Part shown: in pieces, positions 1 to 5,508 of the stretch | How the letters are laid out: the number at the start of each line of letters is the position of its first letter | Numbering within the stretch: position 1 is the first letter of the stretch | NCBI GenBank assembly: GCA_013823505.1 | Contig: PNMH01000138.1 | Coordinates: 1-7,117, forward strand | DNA from: Polaromonas sp. | GTDB taxonomy: Bacteria; Pseudomonadota; Gammaproteobacteria; Burkholderiales; Burkholderiaceae | Direction of reading: 5' to 3' | DNA length: 7,117 nt | Program-made: the position numbers and the translations under genes | Notes under the pieces: generated by a model | Seen by the model: the letters and a program-made list of their open reading frames with translations, nothing else | What the model was told of the DNA's origin: nothing | The model's database searches: none

Positions 1-527
1 TTGCCCTGGAATTTGCGCGCATCGAGCCTTTCGATGCCGTGGTCCTTTTGGGCCTGGGGTTCGCCGCGCGAGAAGCGCCCGTCCAGCGCCTGCCGCAGCG
101 CGTCCAGCTCGGACTGTGCCTGTTCGGCGGCCGCGCCGGGGTAGTAGTCAATCCGCCGCAGCGCCTGCAGCGCCTCAGCCACCGCCCGGCCGCGCCGGCG
201 GGCCTCGGTCTCGCCCAGCGCGGGCAGCTCCGCCTGCAAGGCAGTAACAGTGTCGCGCCACAAGGCATAGGCCTCGGTGCGGTCGAACAGCGCCAGCAGC
301 TCGTCGCGCTGGGCATCGCCTTGCGGAGACAACGACAGCACCATGGCCGACCCGCCGTGCTCGCGCACCTCCGCGGCAAGCGGCTCGAACAGCGCCGCGT
401 GTTCCGCGGGGAGCAGGTAGGCCCCGTCGCGCAGGGCGCCACAGCCCAGCGTCTTGAGCGCGCGCCAGACGCGCACCCGCACCGCATTGGGTTGGGTGGG
501 AAGTGTGAGGATCAGGATGGCAAGCAT
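1..527 (-). CDS. chrB: ChrB-like chromate resistance protein, N-terminal 175 residues (runs off the left edge)
   Basis: The reverse strand is open from an ATG at 527 to the window edge and encodes 175 residues starting MLAILILTLPTQ. The pattern of a short hydrophobic strand, then RVRVWRALKTLGCGALRDGAYLLP (residues 17-40, split here for reading as RVRVWRALK and LRDGAYLLP), a helical middle, RRIDYYPG (124-131) and RLDARKFQG at the end is that of the ChrB N-terminal domain. ChrB proteins occur with chromate efflux pumps (ChrA) and have been described as chromate-responsive regulators. The C-terminal ChrB domain should follow immediately left of base 1. The start is well fixed: an in-frame TAA lies six codons upstream and no other start codon intervenes. 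No Shine-Dalgarno sequence is visible, so the message may have a very short leader. The gene is divergent from the arsR-rhodanese gene. Whether chrA follows cannot be seen. Confidence 0.82.
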   Translation of the reverse strand, partial: MLAILILTLPTQPNAVRVRVWRALKTLGCGALRDGAYLLPAEHAALFEPLAAEVREHGGSAMVLSLSPQGDAQRDELLALFDRTEAYALWRDTVTALQAELPALGETEARRRGRAVAEALQALRRIDYYPGAAAEQAQSELDALRQALDGRFSRGEPQAQKDHGIERLDARKFQG

Positions 528-693
528 GCGATGAAATATACATTACATAGTGAGAAATAGATATTTCACCATCAAAGTCGGGAAAATGGCCGAAAAGCAC
601 GGCTCGCTCACTTGATCCTTCAGGCCTAGGTCGACGAAAGCTTCCAAGAAACCAGCGCTCGCTATATATTCTAATAATCGTTAGAATGTGATC
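528..693. promoter_or_regulatory. Divergent promoter region between chrB and the ArsR-rhodanese gene
   Basis: This 166-base AT-rich stretch must hold the promoters of both divergent genes. On the chrB side a perfect 8-bp inverted repeat, TGAAATAT (532-539) and ATATTTCA (561-568), has a 21-base spacer; within it, 550-569 forms a second, imperfect palindrome (GTGAGAAAT/ATTTCAC). These are candidate operator sites for chrB, close to its start codon. On the rightward side a TATATT (665-670) could be the -10 box of the repressor gene; the best -35 at 17-base spacing is only TTCCAA (642-647), a poor match. The central part (about 570-640) shows nothing recognisable. The promoter assignments are inference; the repeats are seen directly. 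Confidence 0.5.
662..687 (+). promoter_or_regulatory. Candidate ArsR operator: perfect 7+7 palindrome overlapping the -10 region
   Basis: ATTCTAA (668-674) and TTAGAAT (681-687) are perfect inverted arms separated by six bases (TAATCG). The palindrome begins inside the TATATATT stretch that could serve as -10 box and ends just before the first possible start codon of the repressor gene, as expected for autorepression by an ArsR-family dimer. The element CTATATATTC at 662-671, followed by TAAT, recurs at 2296-2305 upstream of the secreted rhodanese gene. Binding has not been shown; the symmetry and position are the evidence. Confidence 0.62.
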
Positions 694-1395
694 ATGAGCA
701 ACCGCCAACTCAAAGACCTGCTCTACGAACAGGTCGCTCGCATCGGCAAAGCACTGGCCAGTCCCAAGCGGCTGGAGTTGCTGGAAATGCTCGCGCAAGG
801 CGAGAAATCGGTGGACGCGCTCGCTGCCGAGCTGTCGATCGATATCAAGCTCGCCAGCGCCCACCTCAAGGCGCTGCGCGACGCGCGACTGGTGACCAGC
901 CGGCGCGAAGGCAAGTTCATCCACTACCGGCTCACCGGACCCGACGTGGCGGGCTTGGGCGTGAAGCTGCGCGAGGTGGCCGAGGAGCACCTGCTGGAAT
1001 TGCGCTTGGCGCTGGACCAGATGGCTGCAAACCCCGGCCAGATGGCACCTGTGGACCGGCAGGCGCTGATGGAACAGGCCCGGCGTGGCGAGGTGGTGGT
1101 GATCGACGTGCGGCCGCCCGAGGAGTACGCGGTGGCGCACCTGCCCTACGCGCGCTCCATGCCACTCGCCGAGGTTGAAAGGCGCCTCGCTTCGCTGCCG
1201 CGCGACAGGGAGATCGTCGCTTATTGCCGCGGGCCGTTCTGCCTGTTGTCCGACGAAGCCGTGGCGCTGCTGCAGGCTCGCGGCTACCGCGCCCGCAAAG
1301 TGTCCGACGGCGTGAGCGAGTGGCAGGCCGCCGGCCTGCCGCTGGCGACTGCTGGCAACGATTTGAATTCGCTTCACTCGCGGGAGCGCACATGA
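694..1395 (+). CDS. ArsR-family repressor fused to a C-terminal rhodanese domain
   Basis: The protein has 233 residues. Residues about 8-80 form an ArsR/SmtB-type winged helix (RIGKALASPKRLELLEML, then a recognition region IDIKLASAHLKALRDARLV and a wing RREGKFIHYRL). Residues about 118-218 form a rhodanese domain with VVVIDVRPPEEYAVAHLP, the active-site loop CRGPFC (Cys178, Cys183) and a GVSEWQAAGLPL end. The usual ArsR metal-binding cysteine pair in the DNA-binding helix is absent, and the two loop cysteines are the only ones in the protein. This fits a family of ArsR-rhodanese proteins; a role in sensing reactive sulfur, oxidant or a thiol-reactive ion is inference. The start is uncertain between GTG 688 and ATG 694; ATG is chosen because GTG directly abuts the operator palindrome. 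No clear ribosome-binding site precedes either. The stop overlaps the next gene by four bases. Confidence 0.88.
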   Translation: MSNRQLKDLLYEQVARIGKALASPKRLELLEMLAQGEKSVDALAAELSIDIKLASAHLKALRDARLVTSRREGKFIHYRLTGPDVAGLGVKLREVAEEHLLELRLALDQMAANPGQMAPVDRQALMEQARRGEVVVIDVRPPEEYAVAHLPYARSMPLAEVERRLASLPRDREIVAYCRGPFCLLSDEAVALLQARGYRARKVSDGVSEWQAAGLPLATAGNDLNSLHSRERT

Positions 1396-2264
1396 ACTTT
1401 GAAGGCTGGGTGCTCGATCACGAGCCGCTGATCCGGACGGGGTTCTTCTTCGGCGTGTTCGCCATCGTGGCCCTGTGGGAGCTGGCGTCGCCGCGTCGCG
1501 TGCTCCTGCTCTCGCGTCGGCAACGCTGGACCGCCAACCTCGGCATCGTGCTGCTCAACACAGTGATCGTGCGCCTGGTGTTCCCCACGGCAGCGGTCGG
1601 CATGGCGGCGCTGGGTGTGGAAAAAGGCTGGGGGCTGCTGAACAACTTCGACGTGCCGTTCTGGCTCGCGGTGCCGCTGGCCGTGGTGGCGATGGACTTC
1701 GTGATCTGGCTGCAGCACGTGATGGTGCACGCCGTGCCTGCGCTTTGGCGCCTGCACCGGGTGCACCACGCCGACCTGGACTACGACCTCACTACTGGCA
1801 CGCGCTTTCACCCGCTGGAGATCGTGTTGTCGATGGGTATCAAGTTCGCCACCATCACGTTGCTCGGCGCGCCGGTGCTGGCGGTGGTGATCTTTGAGGT
1901 GCTGCTCAGCGCCTGCGCCACCTTCAACCACGGCAACATCCGCCTGCCGGCGGCGGTGGACCGCGCCTTGCGCTGGTTCATCGTCACGCCCGACATGCAT
2001 CGCGTGCACCACTCGGTCGAAGACGACGAGACCAATTCCAACTTCGGTTTCAACCTCAGCTGGTGGGACCGCCTGTTCGGCACCTACCGCGAGCAGTCAC
2101 GCGCCGGTCAGCTCGGCATGACCATCGGCATCCACGGTCACACCGACCCGCACGAGGTGGCGCAACTGCCCGGCATGCTGATGCTGCCGTTCAAGGGGCG
2201 GGTGGATGACTACGCCATCAACCGCCGCGACTGGAGCGATGCCGACCGGAAACCGGCGGCTTGA
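1392..2264 (+). CDS. Sterol desaturase / fatty acid hydroxylase superfamily membrane protein
   Basis: The 290-residue protein shows the eight-histidine signature of the membrane-bound di-iron oxygenase family: HVMVH (109-113), HRVHH (122-126), single histidines at 140 and 180, and HRVHH (203-207), followed by the typical NFGFNLSWWDRLFGTY. Hydrophobic stretches at about 15-32, 50-72, 88-107 and 145-178 are consistent with an inner-membrane protein whose histidine clusters face the cytoplasm. Members hydroxylate or desaturate lipids or other hydrophobic substrates with O2; the substrate here cannot be told. The ATG overlaps the upstream TGA as ATGA, with GGGAG (1382-1386) five bases before it, which both supports this start and indicates translational coupling to the ArsR-rhodanese gene. 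An open frame extends upstream to 1224, but that part is antisense-free shadow of the repressor gene and is not counted. Confidence 0.9.
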   Translation: MNFEGWVLDHEPLIRTGFFFGVFAIVALWELASPRRVLLLSRRQRWTANLGIVLLNTVIVRLVFPTAAVGMAALGVEKGWGLLNNFDVPFWLAVPLAVVAMDFVIWLQHVMVHAVPALWRLHRVHHADLDYDLTTGTRFHPLEIVLSMGIKFATITLLGAPVLAVVIFEVLLSACATFNHGNIRLPAAVDRALRWFIVTPDMHRVHHSVEDDETNSNFGFNLSWWDRLFGTYREQSRAGQLGMTIGIHGHTDPHEVAQLPGMLMLPFKGRVDDYAINRRDWSDADRKPAA

Positions 2265-2283
2265 GCCAGGCACTTCTCAAGCC
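2258..2283 (+). terminator. Hairpin at the end of the sterol-desaturase-family gene (possible terminator or attenuator)
   Basis: GGCTTGAG (2258-2265) and CTCAAGCC (2276-2283) are perfect 8-bp inverted arms with a 10-base loop; the gene's TGA lies in the left arm. There is no T-run after the stem (TGTCAGAG follows), so it is not a classical intrinsic terminator. It could instead protect the 3' end of the two-gene transcript or reduce read-through into the rhodanese gene. Confidence 0.38.
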
Positions 2284-2295
2284 TGTCAGAGCCGT

Positions 2296-2322
2296 CTATA
2301 TATTCATAATTGCTGATATAAC
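2296..2322 (+). promoter_or_regulatory. Second operator-like element and promoter upstream of the secreted rhodanese gene
   Basis: CTATATATTC (2296-2305) is identical to 662-671 in front of the repressor gene, and TAAT follows one base later in this copy. The element forms an imperfect palindrome, TATATTCA (2299-2306) against TGATATA (2314-2320), around a seven-base centre. TGATATAAC (2314-2322) also resembles an extended -10 box, but no convincing -35 is seen. The likeliest reading is a promoter controlled by the ArsR-rhodanese protein. Confidence 0.48.
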
Positions 2323-2343
2323 GATTTTTAACCAGGAGACAAC

Positions 2344-2808
2344 ATGAACCTTCGCTCCCTGGCCCTCGCGGCCGCCACCGCCGCCAGCCTTCTGCTGGCC
2401 CCCGCCGCACACGCTGACAACAAGGACATCGCCATCGACGAGATGGCGGGGTACCTGGAGTTCGTCGACTACGGCGGCGGTGTCATCTTTGCCGAGCAGA
2501 TCCCCAAGGACGAGTGGCCGAAGATGGTGGTGATCGATGCGCGCGATACCGGCCAGTTCACCAAAGGCCACATCCCTGGCGCGATCAACATGGACTGGCG
2601 CCAGGTACTGGCCAAGCGAGACAGCATCCCGAAGAACAAACCCGTGCTGATCTACTGCAACACGGGCTCACTCTCGGCACAGGCCGGCTTTGCGCTGCGC
2701 GTGGCCGGCTGGGAGAACGTGCGCATCTTGCAAGGCGGCATGGAGGAGTGGAAGGCCAAGGGTGGCTTCGACGCTACGGCAAAAGCCACCGCACCGGCAA
2801 AGCACTGA
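2344..2808 (+). CDS. Exported single-domain rhodanese (sulfurtransferase-like)
   Basis: The 154-residue protein begins with a Sec signal peptide: MNLR, a hydrophobic Ala/Leu core to about residue 20, and an AHA-D cleavage site after Ala24. The mature part is one rhodanese domain: VVIDARDTGQFTKGHIPGAINMDW (about 62-85, shown here by its key VIDARD and GHIPGAINM), the active-site loop CNTGSLS starting at Cys105, and ILQGGMEEWKAKGG (128-141). Cys105 is the only cysteine, so persulfide transfer chemistry through it is plausible; the sulfur donor and acceptor are unknown. The start is clear, with AGGAGA at 2334-2339 four bases before the ATG. The gene lies 79 bases after the desaturase-family gene and has its own operator-like element, which links this periplasmic rhodanese to the cytoplasmic rhodanese-bearing repressor. 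Confidence 0.88.
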   Translation: MNLRSLALAAATAASLLLAPAAHADNKDIAIDEMAGYLEFVDYGGGVIFAEQIPKDEWPKMVVIDARDTGQFTKGHIPGAINMDWRQVLAKRDSIPKNKPVLIYCNTGSLSAQAGFALRVAGWENVRILQGGMEEWKAKGGFDATAKATAPAKH

Positions 2809-2946
2809 GTAGTTCACAGAGGATGGCGTGAGTGTCGAACATCAAAGGGACTGATGTCCTGAAGAGGAAGTCATCAGGCGTCAGCTTCAAATCCATAAGA
2901 CGACTCTCGTCACCAGTTGCCTGGCTGACAGCAATCGCTGCTGACC
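2809..2946. other. Spacer between the secreted rhodanese gene and the IS66 element
   Basis: This 138-base stretch has no supported gene and no clear terminator for the rhodanese gene; the best stem, GGAC-TGAT-GTCC at about 2849-2860, is only four pairs. It is the remaining left-hand target flank of the insertion. A reverse-strand open frame (2774-2962) crosses it but its ATG lies in the IS end and its tail overlaps the rhodanese gene. Confidence 0.4.
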
Positions 2947-2967
2947 GTAAGCGGTCATCCAACTACG
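2942..2967 (+). repeat. Left end of the IS66 element
   Basis: The terminal sequence GTAAGCGGTCATCCAACTAC starts at 2947. TGACCG (2942-2947) and CGGTCA (2952-2957) form a perfect 6-bp palindrome around TAAG that straddles the junction of element and flank. The match with the right end is limited to GT-AG and CGGT with a one-base offset. Confidence 0.6.
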
Positions 2968-2997
2968 TCTTCCCACAGAGCGCTTGAGAGGGGAAGC

Positions 2998-3029
2998 TAC
3001 GTGTCCATGTAGAACAAGGTGGACACGTA
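2998..3029 (+). promoter_or_regulatory. Hairpin enclosing the tnpA ribosome-binding site
   Basis: TACGTGTCCA (2998-3007) and TGGACACGTA (3020-3029) are perfect 10-bp inverted arms with a 12-base loop. The right arm takes in the last three bases of the Shine-Dalgarno-like AAGGTGG (3016-3022), the whole spacer and the A of the tnpA ATG. In an RNA this stem would be expected to hinder ribosome access. Some other insertion sequences use such stems to block translation of read-through transcripts; that role here is inference. Confidence 0.6.
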
Positions 3030-3472
3030 TGTCAGAGATCGACGCAGAGGTGGTACGGCGCCTGGTCACGGGTCGCAAGAACGATGGACGGGCCGTGTAC
3101 GACCCGCAGGCCAAGGCAGAGGTGGTGCGTGCGTGCCTGAAGCCGGGTGTGTCGGTGGCGCGCATGGCGCTGCAATGCGGCATCAATGCCAACTTGCTGC
3201 GCCGCTGGATCACCCAGAGCATGGGTGCAGACATGAAGGCAAGTCGGGCCAGCATGCCGACCGTGGCCATGGCCAGCACCAGTGCTTTTATCCCGCTGCG
3301 GCTGGCGGCCCCCGAGGTGTCCTCCGTCACCGCTGCGCAGATCAAGGCACGCCTGCACGCCCGACTGCCCAATGGGGTGGAGATCGACCTCAGCGAAGCA
3401 GGCCCAGGCGAGTGGTTGCCCGTCATTGAACTTCTGGGGCGCCTGCCATGTTCCGACTCGACGACACGCTGA
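3029..3472 (+). CDS. tnpA: IS66 accessory protein TnpA (helix-turn-helix, IS3/Tn3-like N-terminus)
   Basis: The 147-residue protein starts MSEIDAEVVRRLVTGRK and contains a helix-turn-helix of the transposase-8 type at about residues 25-60 (YDPQAKAEVVRACLKPGVSV followed by ARMALQCGINANLLRRWI). Residues 100-147 carry a short second block ending in a hydrophilic tail with LPNGVEIDLS, which resembles the C-terminal part of IS66 OrfA proteins. It probably binds DNA in the transposition complex. AAGGTGG at 3016-3022 precedes the ATG by six bases. The frame is open up to 2984, but the extra residues do not look like the family and would start at TTG inside the element's left end. Its 3' end overlaps tnpB by 25 bases. 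Confidence 0.88.
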   Translation: MSEIDAEVVRRLVTGRKNDGRAVYDPQAKAEVVRACLKPGVSVARMALQCGINANLLRRWITQSMGADMKASRASMPTVAMASTSAFIPLRLAAPEVSSVTAAQIKARLHARLPNGVEIDLSEAGPGEWLPVIELLGRLPCSDSTTR

Positions 3473-3798
3473 CGGTGTACCTGCACCGCCCGGCCATCGA
3501 CTTCCGAACGGGCATCAACGGTCTGGCCATCCTGGTGGAGCAAGCCCTGGGCATGAACCCGTTCGCGGCGGCGGTGTACGTGTTCAGCAACCGCCAGCGC
3601 AACCGGGTGAAGATCCTGGTCTGGGAGCGCAACGGCTTCTGGTTGTTGATGAAGCGCCTGGAGCAAGACCGCTTCATCTGGCCGGACGAGGCGGTGGTGC
3701 CGACGCTGACGGTGGAGCAACTGCACTGGTTGCTTGATGGCATTGATCTGGCGGTCACACAGCGACATCCACAGCGGTTCTACGAGCGCGTTGCGTGA
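3448..3798 (+). CDS. tnpB: IS66 accessory protein TnpB (Orf2)
   Basis: The 116-residue protein is a canonical IS66 Orf2: MFRLDDTLTVYLHRPAIDFR, GINGLAILVEQALGMNPF, VYVFSNRQRNRVKILVWERNGFWLLMKRLE (about residues 44-73; key VFSNR, KILVW and GFWLL) and the aromatic-rich FIWPDE. The family is required for transposition in IS66-type elements but its biochemical role is unclear. The ATG lies 25 bases inside the end of tnpA in another frame, so the two are probably translationally coupled. Length is normal for the family. Confidence 0.93.
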   Translation: MFRLDDTLTVYLHRPAIDFRTGINGLAILVEQALGMNPFAAAVYVFSNRQRNRVKILVWERNGFWLLMKRLEQDRFIWPDEAVVPTLTVEQLHWLLDGIDLAVTQRHPQRFYERVA

Positions 3799-3899
3799 GG
3801 CTGGTGCTGCCAAAATGAGCAAGGCCACTGCTGAGAATATTTGCCGCAAAATCCCCAGCACAAGGAACCGCCTGAGCGACAAGCAGATCGAAGCAGGCG

Positions 3900-5495
3900 A
3901 TGGTTCACATGCCCACCGCCGAAGAATTTGCAGCCTTGCAAAAGGCGCTGGCCCAAGCCACCCAGACCAGCGAATCGCTCGCTGGTGAGCTGCGCATCAC
4001 GCGCGCCGAGCGCGACCTGCTCAAGGAGCAGCTCAACAAGTTCAAGCGCCAGTTGTTCGCCGCCAAGAGTGAGGCCAGCGCCGGCCACCAGAAGGACATG
4101 TTCTTCAACGAGGCCGAGGCGCTTGGATCGGCAACCCAGCCGGCCCAGGAAGAAACCGAGGCCGACGACAACACTGTTGAGGTCCCCGCTCACAAACGGA
4201 CCAAGCGCGGGCGCAAGCCGCTGGACCCGGCGCTGCCGCGCGAGGTGGTGCGCCACGAACTGCCCGAGTCCGAGCGTGTCTGTCCTCACGACGGTGCCGT
4301 GCTGCGGGAGATTGGCGTGGAGGCCAGCGAGCAGCTCGACATCATTCCGCAACAAGTGCGCGTGATCCGCCACGAGCGGGTCAAGTACGCCTGCCCGTGC
4401 TGCGACGGCACGCTACGTCTGGCGGCCAAGCCCGAGCAAGTCATCCCCAAGGGGCTGTTCAGCGAAGGCCTGCTGGCCTGGGTGATCACCTCCAAGTACG
4501 TGGACGGCCTGCCGCTGTACCGCCAGGCGGCCTTGCTGGGGCGCTTTGGCGGCAGCGACCTCTCACGCAACACCATGGCCGCCAGCGTGGTGCGGGTGGG
4601 CCAGGCGGTGCAGCCGGTCATCAACCTGCTGCGCGACCGGGTGCTGGACGCCCCGCTGATCTTCGGTGACGAAACCGAGATCCAGGTGCTCAAGGAGGCT
4701 GGGCGCAGCGCCCAGTCCAAGAGCTACATGTGGGCGCAGATGACCGATGGCTCTGGCGCCAGCGGCACGGGTCCGCCCATACGCTTGTTTGCCTACTCAC
4801 CCTCACGCAGCACCGAAGCGGCGCAGCGTCTGTACGTCGGCGTGCGCGAGGGCGGCGTGCTGATGAGCGACGGCTACGAGGTCTACAACAAAATCGCCTT
4901 GGCCAACAAGCTCGTGCACATCGGGTGTTGGGCGCATTGCAGGCGTTACTTCAATGACGCGCTGCAGGCGCTGCCCAAAGCGAACCGGGGGCCTGAGCAA
5001 TTGGCGGCCAGATTCATCGCGCTGATCGGCAAGCTCTACCGCGTGGAGGCACTGGCCAAAGAGCAAGGGCTGGATGTGAATGCGCTGCTGCAAAGCCGCC
5101 AGACCCACAGTGTGCCGGTGCTGCAAGAGATCCAGGCCTTGCTGCTGGCCAATGTTCATGCGGTGCTGCCGGGCAGTTTGCTGGGCAAGGCGCTGCACTA
5201 CCTGTCCTCGCAGTGGGTCAAGCTGGAGCGCTTCGTCAGCAGCGGCCACTTGCCGATCGACAACAACGGCTGTGAGAATTCGATCCGTCCGTTTGTCATC
5301 GGCAGACGCAACTGGCTCTTCGCCGACACCGTGGCAGGCGCCAACGCGAGCGCCAACCTGTACTCGTTGCTGGAGACCTGCAAGGTCAACGGCGTCGATG
5401 GGTACCAGTACCTGAGGGCGCTGCTGGTGGCACTTCCACGGGCCAGGACCGTTGAGGACTACGAGGCCTTGCTGCCCTGGCGACTGGTGCGGTGA
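3900..5495 (+). CDS. tnpC: IS66 DDE transposase TnpC
   Basis: The 531-residue transposase has all parts of the family in order: an N-terminal coiled coil (about 25-60, LRITRAERDLLKEQLNKFKR), a basic linker KRTKRGRKPLDP (99-110), a zinc-binding region with CPH (128-130) and CPCC (165-168), and the DDE core. The likely catalytic residues are Asp257 in FGDETEIQVL, Asp324 in MSDGYEVYNK and Glu459 in NNGCENSIRPF, with the CWAHCRRYF block (343-351) between the second and third. The C-terminal YEALLPWRL is typical. The start is ATG 3900 or ATG 3909; an in-frame TGA at 3873 excludes anything further upstream, and neither has a strong ribosome-binding site. A 101-base gap separates it from tnpB. The stop codon lies inside the right-end palindrome of the element. 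No frameshift or missing residue is seen. Confidence 0.94.
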   Translation: MVHMPTAEEFAALQKALAQATQTSESLAGELRITRAERDLLKEQLNKFKRQLFAAKSEASAGHQKDMFFNEAEALGSATQPAQEETEADDNTVEVPAHKRTKRGRKPLDPALPREVVRHELPESERVCPHDGAVLREIGVEASEQLDIIPQQVRVIRHERVKYACPCCDGTLRLAAKPEQVIPKGLFSEGLLAWVITSKYVDGLPLYRQAALLGRFGGSDLSRNTMAASVVRVGQAVQPVINLLRDRVLDAPLIFGDETEIQVLKEAGRSAQSKSYMWAQMTDGSGASGTGPPIRLFAYSPSRSTEAAQRLYVGVREGGVLMSDGYEVYNKIALANKLVHIGCWAHCRRYFNDALQALPKANRGPEQLAARFIALIGKLYRVEALAKEQGLDVNALLQSRQTHSVPVLQEIQALLLANVHAVLPGSLLGKALHYLSSQWVKLERFVSSGHLPIDNNGCENSIRPFVIGRRNWLFADTVAGANASANLYSLLETCKVNGVDGYQYLRALLVALPRARTVEDYEALLPWRLVR

Positions 5496-5508
5496 TCCAC
5501 CGCCTGAC
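5489..5508 (+). repeat. Right end of the IS66 element
   Basis: GCGGTG (5489-5494) and CACCGC (5498-5503) form a perfect 6-bp palindrome with an ATC loop that contains the tnpC stop codon; CTGAC (5504-5508) follows as the probable tip. Read from outside inwards the end is GTCAGGCGGTGGATCA, which matches the left tip GTAAGCGGT with one substitution and one extra base. The exact last base is uncertain. Confidence 0.5.

Larger units (their letters stand above)
2947..5508 (+). mobile_element. IS66-family insertion sequence, about 2.56 kb, apparently complete
   Basis: Three rightward genes in the order tnpA, tnpB, tnpC, with the sizes and motifs of IS66 elements, lie between GTAAGCGGTCATCCA at 2947 and the complement of GTCAGGCGGTGGATCA ending at 5508. 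GTAAG at an end is typical of the family. All three reading frames are open and the DDE residues of TnpC are present, so the element may be active or have moved recently. The 8-base flanks are TGCTGACC (2939-2946) and AGTTCGAG (5509-5516): no target duplication. The right boundary is therefore less certain than the left. The left end lies 138 bases after the secreted rhodanese gene and the right end 20 bases from the stop of the convergent UPF0149 gene. Confidence 0.88.

Noticed and set aside
39..560. Forward open frame of 173 codons at the left edge
   Set aside because: It is antisense to the chrB gene, which has clear family motifs, and its translation has none.
175..1377. Long reverse open frame of 400 codons across the chrB and repressor genes
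   Set aside because: It runs out of frame through chrB and antisense to the ArsR-rhodanese gene, crosses their promoter region, and has no recognisable domain.
2774..2962. Reverse open frame of 62 codons crossing the left IS junction, considered as the remnant of a gene cut by the insertion
   Set aside because: Its start codon is inside the IS66 end, its tail overlaps the secreted rhodanese gene, its codon use does not match the neighbours, and I recognise no family in it.
2944..3028. tnpA start at TTG 2984
   Set aside because: The added 15 residues do not fit the family and the ATG at 3029 has a well-spaced ribosome-binding site.
2887..3882. Long reverse open frame of 331 codons opposite tnpA and tnpB
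   Set aside because: It is antisense to two clear IS66 genes and its translation is a low-complexity Arg/Ser/Leu-rich shadow without motifs.
3815..3988. Small ORF of 57 codons (MSKATAENICRK) bridging tnpB and tnpC
   Set aside because: More than half of it is a frame-shifted shadow of the tnpC start; the rest fills the spacer, and I know of no matching IS66 gene.
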